The notes under the pieces: generated by a model
Seen by the model: only the letters and a program-made list of their open reading frames with translations
What the model was told of the DNA's origin: nothing
Database searches by the model: none
Shown here: positions 14,870 through 23,257 of the stretch, piece after piece
Layout of the letters: every line of letters starts with the position of its first letter
Numbering within the stretch: the first letter of the stretch is position 1
Position numbers and translations under genes: made by a program
DNA from: a virus
Length of the DNA stretch: 23,641 nucleotides
IMG/VR virus record: IMGVR_UViG_3300042328_000232
Location: 1-23,641 of that record
Direction: 5' to 3' (one strand)

Positions 14870-17800
14870 ATGGGAATGAATTTTAACCAAGAACCCTACT
14901 TTGATGATTTTGATGAAACTAATAATTTCCATCAGATATTATTTAAACCAGGGTGTGCCGTACAAACTCGTGAATTAAATCAAGTTCAAAGTATTTTACG
15001 CGATCAAGTTAAAAAATTTGGTAATAGTATATACCAACATGGTTCTGTTGTAATTCCTGGTAATTCATTGAGCGATTTGAGCGTACCTTATATTAAAATA
15101 GAACCAACTTATTCCTCATCTGATATTATTCTGTCTAATTTTGACGGTAAAATAGTTGTTGGGCAAACGACTGGTATAGAAGCAGTTGTTAAGAAAGCGG
15201 TTGCTATTGAAAATTCTGATCCTATTACATTTTATCTAAGTTATATTTCAGGTTCCGCTACTGGAGACATCGTTTTTCAAGATGGCGAAGAAATCCAAGT
15301 TAAAGATGATTCGTCGAAGGGTGCTACTTTGATATCCAGCAACGCAACTGGCGTTGGGTCGATGGCATTCATCAATAAAGGTGTTTATTATATAAATGGC
15401 AATTTTGTCACCGTGACTGCACAGAGCGCAGTTATATCAAAATATACATCAATCCCTTCGTGCTATGTGTTACTTAAAATTAATGAATCTGTGGTTGACA
15501 GCACAGCCGATGAAACATTATTGGATAATGCAAATGGTTCATTCAATTATGCTGCACCGGGCGCAGATCGTTATAAAATAGCATTAGAGTTAATTTCATT
15601 ACCGCTATCAACAACATTAACCGATGATTATGTTGAGATTATGCGGTATGTTGATGGCGAATTACTGGAACATTCGACTAATCCAAAATATTCTGAATTA
15701 GAAAAATCATTGGCTCGCAGAACATTTGATGAATCTGGTAACTATGTCGTTGAAGGTTTATTACCCACGATCAGGGAACATCTTAAATCTAACGGTAATG
15801 GTGGCGTTTATTCTGACGGCGACGAGTCGAAATTAGTCATTGAAACATCACCAGGTAAAGCGTATATCAATGGATTTGAAGTTCAGAAAATAGGCAAAAC
15901 TGATATCACGATTGATAAAGCAAGAACTGCTAGTCATATCAAAGATACCAATATTATTATGAGACCAGAATTTGGTCAATATTTAATTGTATCTAATTTC
16001 GTAGGTTCATTTTCTATTAATGCGCATGATACAATTACCTTGTATAATGACAATGATCCTTCTAATGGTTCAGCAACTGCCATAGGTACTGCTAAAGTTT
16101 GTGGTATTGACTATCTAATTGGTGATGTTATTACTGGCGCTATTTATAAATTGTGGGTGACTGATGTCACACTCAATACTGGCTATACACTAGAATCTGC
16201 TGGTGGTATTCGATATGGCTCTGGATATAGCGCATATGTATTAACCATGTATAATGCACCAATCAATTCTGGCGCATTTACTGCTGGCGAAATTATTAAC
16301 CATAATTCAGTCAGAACTGCCACGGTAAAATATTGGGACGCCACCTCCGCCACCCTGTACGCGTACAAACATGATCATACTAAAGGTACACCAATCAAAG
16401 GCGATAATATCATTGGTGCTACTTCATCCACTACTAGTAATGTAACGTCAAAAGATATTTTAGTATCGGTGGGTCAGTCAGGATTAGTCTTCCGTTTACC
16501 AAAATCAGTTCCTTATTCGCTCAAAAATCCAGATACGTTAATGTATGATTTAATGTATACGGTGCAGAAAGAATTAATTATCGTCACTAATGGTAGCGGT
16601 ACGGGTTCTGTGTCTGTTTCCTCTGGCGAAACAATTAACCCAATTGAAGTGGGTACATTTCAAGCAATCGGGACAAGCGGTATTGTACAAAATTCTTTAT
16701 TCTCATTGAATATTTCAGGCACTACATTAACATTAACGGGCGGACCAGTTTCATCCTCTGTTAAAGTATACGCGGCTGTATTGAAAGATTCAGTTTCGCC
16801 TAAAACCAAAACATTAACAACCTATACGCAAATTGTTGCTTCGCCAACATCAGTAATTACTCTTGATAAAACTGATATTGTTAATATTACATCCGTAATT
16901 GATTCTGTTGGCGATATTACATCTAGTTATACTACGTGGAATGGTCAAACAGATTATTCTTATAATAGAGGCACATTAACGCTAAAATCGGGTAGCAGTG
17001 CGCCAAGCGGTAGTATTACCATTACTTATAATTATTACGAACAAAGTATATCAGGCGATTTTTTCTGTATTGATTCCTATCCCGCTGGTGTATTAGGTTC
17101 AACTGTAAATTATAATTCATTATCGACGGGTCAACTGTATGATCTACCGTCTTGTTTAGATTTTAGACCATCAGTTGGTCAAAATGGATCATTCACTGGC
17201 ACAAATGCAAGAAGAAATGATTTAATTATTAGCGGCACAACGTTTACGAGTTCATTACAATATTATGTTTCTAGGATAGATATATTGGTAATTGACGCTA
17301 GCGGAAAAATGTCAATTATTAACGGACTACCCGCAGAAACGCCAACATTACCGCAAATCCCCATTGGGAAGTTTGGGTTGAATATATTGTACATTCCAGC
17401 GTATACAAAAACATCGGCGAGCGTGGCTGATAAAAGATTGGATGTAAATCGTTTTACTATGAATGATATCCAAAAATTATCAATGCGGGTCAGTAATGTA
17501 GAAAATTTTGCCACATTGACATCAAGCGAATTATCTGTTACTACGCTGAAAATAGCCGATGCCGCAACTGGTTTAGATATGTTTAAAACCGGATATTTGG
17601 TCGAAAATTTTACTGATCCATTAACCATTGGTAGAACAACAGCTCCTGATTATTCTGCAACATTCGTGGCGGGTACTTTACATCCCGCGATGGAATCGCT
17701 CCAATGCGATTTAAATCAATCTGGCGCTAGCGATATTGTTAATAAAAGTGGATATTTAGTTTTGCCATACACAGAAGAAGTATTTGCATCACAAACATTA

Positions 17801-18463
17801 AGTTCACGGACTACGAATATTAATCCATTTTTGATGATTAAATGGGATGGTATTTTAAGCGTCAACCCGCCCGCAGACGATTGGGTTGAAACTAGAGAAT
17901 TGCCAGTCATTTTTGAAAAATCCACCGAATATGTGGATGTTAAACAGTACATACCTTGTCCTATTCCACCAAAACCAAGTCCGCTCCCGCCAGTTCCTGT
18001 GCCACCTGTGCCAGTTCCTGTGCCGCCAGTTCCTGTGCCACCGCCAGTTCCTGTGCCGCCTGTGCCTGTGCCACCGCCAGTTCCTGTGCCACCGCCAGTT
18101 CCTGTGCCGCCAGTCCCATCGCCTACTGTGATAGGAACATCAGTCAGTTATGGTGGCATATACGGTAATTTATTGAATAGAGAAGTAGAACAAGGCGGTC
18201 TTGAATTTTGGTCGGCAGAATTTAAAACTATGGATAAAACTGCAGTTCTTAATAATATACTTTATGCCGCACATGAACGAGCGCCAGGCGGATCGCATGC
18301 ATATAATGGGACTGAATATAATGTTAATTTCGGTTTAACTGTAGATGATCTTGCAAAAGAAACAGCAATTTCGACCGCCACTAAAACCATTACTTATTCC
18401 AATGGGTCAACGAAAACCGTAACTACGGGTTATGATTTAAATGGCGTAGCATTTACTCGTTAA
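14870..18463 (+). CDS. DUF4815 baseplate/fibre protein with proline-rich hinge and DUF4214-like tip
   Basis: The 1197-residue protein begins with a DUF4815-type segment: 'NQEPYFDDFDETNNFHQILF', 'KPGCAVQTRELNQVQSILRD' and 'FGNSIYQHGSVVIPGNSL'. Such proteins are found in T4-like phages of aquatic hosts and are probably baseplate periphery or fibre-base components, in the position of T4 gp9-gp10. The long middle is beta-rich; 'YDLPSCLDFRPSV' and 'LSMRVSNVENFATLTSSEL' near residues 760 and 870 are conserved blocks. Residues about 1032-1083 are almost pure Pro/Val (PVPVPP units). The final 110 residues contain 'YGGIYGNLLNREVEQGGLEF' followed by a short helical stretch, which resembles DUF4214, a domain often found on surface-binding proteins. 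The hinge and tip look like an added module. No counterpart of the C-terminal part is known to me in T4. Confidence 0.75.
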   Translation: MGMNFNQEPYFDDFDETNNFHQILFKPGCAVQTRELNQVQSILRDQVKKFGNSIYQHGSVVIPGNSLSDLSVPYIKIEPTYSSSDIILSNFDGKIVVGQTTGIEAVVKKAVAIENSDPITFYLSYISGSATGDIVFQDGEEIQVKDDSSKGATLISSNATGVGSMAFINKGVYYINGNFVTVTAQSAVISKYTSIPSCYVLLKINESVVDSTADETLLDNANGSFNYAAPGADRYKIALELISLPLSTTLTDDYVEIMRYVDGELLEHSTNPKYSELEKSLARRTFDESGNYVVEGLLPTIREHLKSNGNGGVYSDGDESKLVIETSPGKAYINGFEVQKIGKTDITIDKARTASHIKDTNIIMRPEFGQYLIVSNFVGSFSINAHDTITLYNDNDPSNGSATAIGTAKVCGIDYLIGDVITGAIYKLWVTDVTLNTGYTLESAGGIRYGSGYSAYVLTMYNAPINSGAFTAGEIINHNSVRTATVKYWDATSATLYAYKHDHTKGTPIKGDNIIGATSSTTSNVTSKDILVSVGQSGLVFRLPKSVPYSLKNPDTLMYDLMYTVQKELIIVTNGSGTGSVSVSSGETINPIEVGTFQAIGTSGIVQNSLFSLNISGTTLTLTGGPVSSSVKVYAAVLKDSVSPKTKTLTTYTQIVASPTSVITLDKTDIVNITSVIDSVGDITSSYTTWNGQTDYSYNRGTLTLKSGSSAPSGSITITYNYYEQSISGDFFCIDSYPAGVLGSTVNYNSLSTGQLYDLPSCLDFRPSVGQNGSFTGTNARRNDLIISGTTFTSSLQYYVSRIDILVIDASGKMSIINGLPAETPTLPQIPIGKFGLNILYIPAYTKTSASVADKRLDVNRFTMNDIQKLSMRVSNVENFATLTSSELSVTTLKIADAATGLDMFKTGYLVENFTDPLTIGRTTAPDYSATFVAGTLHPAMESLQCDLNQSGASDIVNKSGYLVLPYTEEVFASQTLSSRTTNINPFLMIKWDGILSVNPPADDWVETRELPVIFEKSTEYVDVKQYIPCPIPPKPSPLPPVPVPPVPVPVPPVPVPPPVPVPPVPVPPPVPVPPPVPVPPVPSPTVIGTSVSYGGIYGNLLNREVEQGGLEFWSAEFKTMDKTAVLNNILYAAHERAPGGSHAYNGTEYNVNFGLTVDDLAKETAISTATKTITYSNGSTKTVTTGYDLNGVAFTR
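17964..18123 (+). repeat. Proline-rich (PVPVPP)n coding repeat
   Basis: About 160 bases made from variants of a CCAGTTCCTGTGCC(A/G)CC unit, repeated at least five times in frame (for example at about 17990, 18011, 18026, 18045 and 18077) and giving alternating Pro-Val-Pro tracts. It is markedly more GC-rich than the rest of the window. Copies are nearly identical, so the array probably varies in length by slippage. The encoded stretch should form a stiff polyproline rod. Confidence 0.9.
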
Positions 18464-18503
18464 TTGAAATATATACATTAAAAATATAAAAGAGGATTAT
18501 TAA

Positions 18504-20960
18504 ATGGCTGGTACTAGAGTTGTATCAAAAACTGATCTCGTAAATCAAGAATCGATTCAATTTATAAGAGGTCAAGTTCTTACGCTTACTCTAATTGAAG
18601 CAAGACCTAATACAAAAATGTATGTATTTTTTGATGGTATTGACGTTACTCATAAATGTAATTTAATCGGAAATGATATTGGAACATCAATAATCACCGA
18701 TTCATTAGGACAGGCATCAATTCATTTTACCGTTGATGGCGGCATTTATAACGTTGGTAATAAAGTCATAACGGTATGCGATGTTAATGATTTATCATTA
18801 TTAGATACTGCCGGTTCTGTATACGGTTCTTCTAAAGCAACATTTCGATCAAATGGTGTTGTAAAGGTTTTTCAAACAACAGAAACCACAATAACAACTA
18901 AATCTAGAACAATACCCGTAAAACTTGACCCGTTAGCGCAATCATTCTTTACATATGGCGTTACTGGCGGTATGTTTTTGACTTCAATTGAAGTATATTT
19001 TCAAACTAGAGATATCAGTTTACCCGTCAGATGTGAAATTCGTCCAATGGTAAACGGATATCCTGCGCCATTAGAATCAATCAATTCGCATCTAGTATCT
19101 ATACTACAACCATATAGCGTTAATACATCTACTGATAGTTCGGTGCCTTCAAAATTTATTTTTAATCCCCCTATTTACTTAAAAGAAGATTCTGACTATT
19201 GTTTTGTATTAAGAAGCAACTCTAATAATTATAATGTTTTCACTTCTAAAATGGGAGAATCTTCCTTAGAAGATGGTAGAAAAATATTTGATAATCCTTA
19301 TATTGGATCAATATTCAAGTCAGAAAATAACGTTACATGGGCGGCAGAACAGTTTGAAGATATTAAATTTAAAATAAACAAAGCAGTATTTGATACCGCC
19401 AGCAAAACTGTTCAATTTAAAGCTAATATCCCAGAAACCGGTGCATTGGGTTCGCAATTTAGCACAGTTTCTGGGTCTAATTTAATTACCTATAGACATG
19501 ATCAAGAACATGGGTTAGAGGTCGGTTCTAAATTTACAATTTTTACAAGAACAGATTCATTGTACACAAACGCCAGCTTCAACGGTATTCCGTATGCACA
19601 ATTTAATCAAACACAAACAGTAACTTCAATTATTGATAGAAATACTTTACAGTTTCAAGTTACAAATACTGCAACTAGCACGGGGACTTTAACAACTGCC
19701 TCTATATTATGCTATGTCGGGGTAATTTCCGAAGGTATCAATTATTCATCATCGGATACAATTACCTTTTCCGCACCAACAACGGGTATTACTGCCACAG
19801 GTACATTAAATGTAATTAATGGTAAAATCAAATCAGTTACTATTACTAATGCTGGAACTGGATATACATCAACGCCAACGATAACAATTAATACTACAAC
19901 AGGAACGGGTGCTTCATTATATACCTCAGTTCTACCAACCTTTTCGGTATCAGTTAATAAACCATACCAAGGATTTATTCCAACAATTAATATCGAAAAC
20001 TATGGCACAAGTAGCACTACCAATAATATTTCAACCACTATTGGTAATTATGATGGTGGTAATTTAGTCTCTTATACTGCAGGTAAAAGTTTTGAATTTA
20101 TTGATAAAAAGCCATTGGTAAATATCAATCAAAATTCATTGATTGCGTCAAGTTATAATGAAAGTGCTTTAATGTCTGGCATGAATTCTGCCAAAATTAC
20201 TATCACTATGAATACAGATAATCCTAATGTATCGCCTATCATTAATACTAATGCACCACAATATTTGAATGCTTATTCTTATAAAATTAATAATCAAGAA
20301 GGCGAAACTATAACAGCAACTGCTTCGTCGGGGACTATAGATACAATTTCATTGACGAGTGCTGGCACTGGATACTCGGTTGATCCAACTGTCGTCATTT
20401 CTGCACCTGATTTGGTCGACGGTGTACAGGCAATTGCTCATGCGACCAGAAGTGGCACGGCAATCAATGCAATCATAGTTGATACGCATGGTTCTGGCTA
20501 TACCTCAACACCAACGATTACCATTACTAGAGGAACGGGTGATACTACGGGTGCGGGTGGTGCTGGTCAAGCGGTAATGACGCCATATAATACAGAATTA
20601 TTACCCACTGGCGGTAACGCAAAATCTAAATATATTACCAGAAGAACAATGCTACAGATCATTTCCAGTGGCATTAGATTGTATTCAGTATTAAGTTCAG
20701 TGCAAGGTTCATCCATTGATTGGTATATTAGAACATCATTATCGGCATCAGGCGCGGTTCATGAAGATTTAGAATGGAAACGTCTAAGTTGCGACACAGT
20801 AAGAAATAAGTCATCTTATAACGGTGAATTATTTGAATATTTATTTTATCTTGATAACATTGATGAATTTGACACCTATGATTTAAAATGTGTATTTACC
20901 ACGGATAATCCAGTTAATGCTCCATTTGTTAAATCATATAGAGTCATCGTAGTTGCATAA
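18504..20960 (+). CDS. Large baseplate/fibre-attachment structural protein
   Basis: The 818-residue protein starts with a pattern I recognise from large virion proteins of T4-like aquatic phages: 'SIQFIRGQVLTLTLIEARPN', 'TKMYVFFDGIDVTHKC' and 'STDSLGQASI'-type strands, then 'SRTIPVKLDPLAQSFFTYGV' and 'GMFLTSIEVYFQTRDISLPV' with 'EIRPMVNGYPAP'. The 'DPLAQSF' block is typical of T4 gp10-like and fibre-hub proteins. Two GxGY-type beta insertions lie at about residues 405-475 ('NAGTGYTSTPTITINT') and 610-690 ('SAGTGYSVDPTVVISAP', 'DTHGSGYTSTPTITITRGTG'). The end is a compact domain ('SSGIRLYSVLSSVQGSSIDW' to 'SYRVIVVA'). No enzyme motif is visible. A strong AGAGG ribosome site precedes the ATG, and the stop overlaps the next start by one base. 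The family is fairly clear; the T4 equivalent is not. Confidence 0.68.
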   Translation: MAGTRVVSKTDLVNQESIQFIRGQVLTLTLIEARPNTKMYVFFDGIDVTHKCNLIGNDIGTSIITDSLGQASIHFTVDGGIYNVGNKVITVCDVNDLSLLDTAGSVYGSSKATFRSNGVVKVFQTTETTITTKSRTIPVKLDPLAQSFFTYGVTGGMFLTSIEVYFQTRDISLPVRCEIRPMVNGYPAPLESINSHLVSILQPYSVNTSTDSSVPSKFIFNPPIYLKEDSDYCFVLRSNSNNYNVFTSKMGESSLEDGRKIFDNPYIGSIFKSENNVTWAAEQFEDIKFKINKAVFDTASKTVQFKANIPETGALGSQFSTVSGSNLITYRHDQEHGLEVGSKFTIFTRTDSLYTNASFNGIPYAQFNQTQTVTSIIDRNTLQFQVTNTATSTGTLTTASILCYVGVISEGINYSSSDTITFSAPTTGITATGTLNVINGKIKSVTITNAGTGYTSTPTITINTTTGTGASLYTSVLPTFSVSVNKPYQGFIPTINIENYGTSSTTNNISTTIGNYDGGNLVSYTAGKSFEFIDKKPLVNINQNSLIASSYNESALMSGMNSAKITITMNTDNPNVSPIINTNAPQYLNAYSYKINNQEGETITATASSGTIDTISLTSAGTGYSVDPTVVISAPDLVDGVQAIAHATRSGTAINAIIVDTHGSGYTSTPTITITRGTGDTTGAGGAGQAVMTPYNTELLPTGGNAKSKYITRRTMLQIISSGIRLYSVLSSVQGSSIDWYIRTSLSASGAVHEDLEWKRLSCDTVRNKSSYNGELFEYLFYLDNIDEFDTYDLKCVFTTDNPVNAPFVKSYRVIVVA

Positions 20961-21175
20961 TGTTGAAGGTCAAAGACGAATACAACAATATCATCCCTAA
21001 TTTAATGAAAAATGAGTTAGGCGGTATTGTTGTATCAAAAACAGCAGAATACGATCAGTTCATGGCACAGAAGAATAATGCCAATAAATTGAACTCATTA
21101 GAAAATGAAATAAATAATATAAAAGAAGATATGTCAGAGATCAAGCATCTTCTTATCACTCTATTAAATAAGTAA
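20960..21175 (+). CDS. Small coiled-coil virion-associated protein
   Basis: The 71-residue protein begins 'MLKVKDEYNNIIPNLMKNEL' with 'GGIVVSKTAEYDQFMAQKNN' after it, and the last 30 residues ('LENEINNIKEDMSEIKHLLI') form a clear heptad pattern (L/I at a and d positions), suggesting a short trimeric or dimeric coiled coil. Small genes of this type commonly follow the large baseplate/fibre protein in T4-like phages of aquatic hosts. It might trimerise or connect fibres to the baseplate (inference). It overlaps the preceding stop by one base, and is followed twelve bases later by the first fibre gene. Confidence 0.7.
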   Translation: MLKVKDEYNNIIPNLMKNELGGIVVSKTAEYDQFMAQKNNANKLNSLENEINNIKEDMSEIKHLLITLLNK

Positions 21176-21187
21176 AAAAGGATTGTA

Positions 21188-22594
21188 ATGTCTACATTAA
21201 CACTTAGAACGGCAAAAGGTTCTCCATTAACAAATGCTGAGGTAGATGCCAACTTCACTAACCTACTTGTTGCTTTAGGTGGCGTAAACACATCTCCTTA
21301 TACTGTTCCAACGCCAACAGGTACTGGTAGCCCAGTTTTATCTACTGCGCCAACGCTATCGACTGCGTATATTGGTACACAAGCAAATGCTACCAGATTT
21401 CCACATGCTTTAGCAGTCGTTGCTAGTACTGCTTCTGGTATTCAATATAATGAAAGTCACAACATTGGTTTAATTGCCGAGGGTACTGCCCATGCTTCCG
21501 ATGCCAACGTTTATGGTATTGGTTTATATGGCGTTGGCTATACTTCTGCTACTACGCGTTGTGGTGGCGTAGTTGGTGGAGCACATGTATCGGCAAGTTC
21601 TGATGTTGGTTCTGCTATCGGTGTTAGAGGTTATTCAAATGATACTCATGCTGGTGGATTAAATGTTGGTTTATATGGCGACGCTACAAGCGGTTCATCA
21701 AACTATGCTTTATATCTGAATAGCGGTGACATCTATACGGCAGGTGCTAAATCTTGGTTACTAAATGGAAATTTATCATTCAGCGGCGCATACAGCGTTA
21801 GTATTCCCACATTAAATCTAACCAATGCATTGGGTACTGCTAATGGTGGTACTGGTTTAACAACAGTCGGTACTGATGGTCAAGTATTAACCAGTAATGG
21901 TACTACTTTATCATGGGCAACACCTGCATCTGGATTACCCACACAGACTGGTAACGTTGGTAAATATCTAAAAACTGATGGCTCTACTGCTTCTTGGGAT
22001 GCATTGGATATTTCTACCTCGGATATTTCCGGTGCATTGGGTACTGCTAATGGTGGTACTGGTTTAACAACAGTCGGTACTGATGGTCAAGTATTAACCA
22101 GTAATGGTACTACTTTATCATGGGCAACCCCATCAGGCGGTGGTGCTACATTATCCGATGATACTGCAACTAACGCCACGTATTATCCAACATTTGCCAC
22201 TGCTACTTCAGGTAGTATGACTACTGCTAAGGTATCGAGCACACAGTTACAGTTCAATCCTAGTACTGGTATGTTCAGTGCAACCAATTTTACCTCATTA
22301 TCCGATGCTTCTTTGAAGGAAAATGTACAACATATAAATAATCCTATAGATACATTAAATCAATTAGAGGGCGTATCTTATAACTGGAAATCAAATGGGT
22401 TATTAAGTTATGGTTTCATTGCTCAAGAAGTCGAAAAAGTATTGCCTGCTATTGTTGCAACTGATGATGCCGGTATTAAAAGCATTCAGTATAATTCATT
22501 AATTGCATTCTTAACAGAAGCAGTTAAACACCAGAATTCTGTCATTGAAACTTTGGATACTCGTCTAAAGGAACTTGAAAAACCTCGTCAATAA
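21188..22594 (+). CDS. Tail fibre protein with C-terminal S74 intramolecular chaperone
   Basis: The 468-residue fibre starts 'MSTLTLRTAKGSPLTNAEVD', a common phage fibre N-terminus that precedes 'ANFTNL'. Residues about 40-210 are Gly/Ser/Thr-rich beta sequence, probably the shaft and receptor-binding part. Residues 213-315 contain two copies of a collar-type unit ('LGTANGGTGLTTVGTDGQVL'). The C-terminal part is an S74 chaperone: 'SDASLKEN' with Ser372 and Lys377 (the Ser-Lys cleavage pair spaced five apart), 'GYNW-like' 'VSYNWKSNG' and 'YGFIAQEVEKVLPAIV'. The S74 domain trimerises the fibre and then cuts itself off. A final coiled-coil stretch ends in 'TRLKELEKPRQ'. A good AAGG ribosome site precedes the ATG. 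The next gene repeats this C-terminal module. Confidence 0.9.
   Translation: MSTLTLRTAKGSPLTNAEVDANFTNLLVALGGVNTSPYTVPTPTGTGSPVLSTAPTLSTAYIGTQANATRFPHALAVVASTASGIQYNESHNIGLIAEGTAHASDANVYGIGLYGVGYTSATTRCGGVVGGAHVSASSDVGSAIGVRGYSNDTHAGGLNVGLYGDATSGSSNYALYLNSGDIYTAGAKSWLLNGNLSFSGAYSVSIPTLNLTNALGTANGGTGLTTVGTDGQVLTSNGTTLSWATPASGLPTQTGNVGKYLKTDGSTASWDALDISTSDISGALGTANGGTGLTTVGTDGQVLTSNGTTLSWATPSGGGATLSDDTATNATYYPTFATATSGSMTTAKVSSTQLQFNPSTGMFSATNFTSLSDASLKENVQHINNPIDTLNQLEGVSYNWKSNGLLSYGFIAQEVEKVLPAIVATDDAGIKSIQYNSLIAFLTEAVKHQNSVIETLDTRLKELEKPRQ
21826..21921 (+). repeat. 96-base perfect direct repeat, copy 1 (fibre collar unit)
   Basis: Bases 21826-21921 are identical to 22033-22128. The offset is 207 bases, a whole number of codons, so an exchange between copies would delete or add 69 residues in frame. 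It encodes the collar unit beginning with ALGTANGGTG. Confidence 0.92.
22033..22128 (+). repeat. 96-base perfect direct repeat, copy 2 (fibre collar unit)
   Basis: Second copy of 21826-21921 with no mismatch. Between the copies lies a short unit with 'GLPTQTGNVGKYLKTDGSTA', an alternative collar segment. Confidence 0.92.
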
Positions 22595-22597
22595 ATA
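22590..22597 (+). promoter_or_regulatory. Possible late promoter box (AATAAATA)
   Basis: AATAAATA overlaps the stop codon of the first fibre gene, 39 bases before the next ATG. It is followed by a weak five-base inverted repeat (TAGGC 22596-22600, GCCTA 22613-22617). A one-mismatch box alone is thin support. Confidence 0.25.
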
Positions 22598-22636
22598 GGC
22601 AATAGTCAAATCGCCTAGTTCAAAAAGGAAACGAAA

Positions 22637-23248
22637 ATGGCAATAAAAGTAAGCGGGACAACCGTTATAGACGACACTCGTGCGTTAACTAATATTACAT
22701 CCGCAACATTCTCAGGTGCATTATCTGTTGGTAGTACACCTTCCACCGGTACTGCTGGTCAAGTATTAACATCTGCTGGTGCTGGCGCTGCTCCTACATG
22801 GTCAACCGTATCATCTGGCAGTAGTGCTACTTTATCTGACGATACTGCGACTAATGCAACCTATTACCCAACATTTGTGACTACTACTTCAGGTAGTATG
22901 ACTGCTGCTAAAGTATCAAGCACACAGTTACAGTTCAACCCTAGTACTGGTATGTTCAGTGCTAAAAACTTTACTTCATTATCTGATGCGACATTGAAAG
23001 AAAATGTTGCGCCATTGGTTGGTTCATTGGCTGTATTGAAGCAGTTGGATGGTGTATCATACGATTGGAAAGACAATGGTATGGTTGGCTATGGTTTCAT
23101 TGCTCAAGAAGTCGAAAAAGTATTACCTGCGATCATTGCTACCGATGATGCTGGTATTAAAAGTATTCAATATATTTCACTGATTGCTTTCTTAACAGAA
23201 GCGGTAAAAGAATTGAGTGACCGAGTAGCAACTCTGGAAAACAAATAA
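22637..23248 (+). CDS. Short tail fibre protein with S74 chaperone, paralogue of preceding gene
   Basis: The 203-residue protein begins 'MAIKVSGTTVIDDTRALTNI', a fibre-tip N-terminus common in T4-like phages, followed by one collar unit ('TAGQVLTSAGAGAAPTWSTV'). From about residue 57 onward it is a close copy of the C-terminal part of the previous gene: 'ATLSDDTATNATYYPTFV', 'VSSTQLQFNPSTGMFSA', and the S74 pair Ser116/Lys121 in 'SDATLKEN', then 'YGFIAQEVEKVLPAII'. It has almost no receptor-binding region of its own, so it may be a minimal fibre, a chaperone-only trimerisation unit, or a leftover from module exchange. The C-terminal 'AVKELSDRVATLENK' is a coiled coil. A strong AAGGA ribosome site lies upstream. 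Confidence 0.9.
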   Translation: MAIKVSGTTVIDDTRALTNITSATFSGALSVGSTPSTGTAGQVLTSAGAGAAPTWSTVSSGSSATLSDDTATNATYYPTFVTTTSGSMTAAKVSSTQLQFNPSTGMFSAKNFTSLSDATLKENVAPLVGSLAVLKQLDGVSYDWKDNGMVGYGFIAQEVEKVLPAIIATDDAGIKSIQYISLIAFLTEAVKELSDRVATLENK

Positions 23249-23257
23249 GGGGGTCAT

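Noticed and set aside
17964-18123. Possible CRISPR-like array of short repeats
   Set aside because: Repeats are contiguous coding units for PVPVPP without unique spacers and lie inside a large conserved frame.
17886-18168. Overlapping rightward open frames rich in Cys, Ala, Ser, Arg and His
   Set aside because: They are frame-shifted readings of the proline-codon repeat within the DUF4815 gene; low complexity, no ribosome site and no family resemblance.
18485-18492. TATAAAAG before the 818-residue gene as a late promoter
   Set aside because: Two mismatches to TATAAATA including conserved end positions; in this AT-rich gap the match is not better than chance.
22596-22617. Inverted repeat TAGGC/GCCTA as terminator between fibre genes
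   Set aside because: Only five base pairs with a twelve-base loop and no T run; too weak to call.
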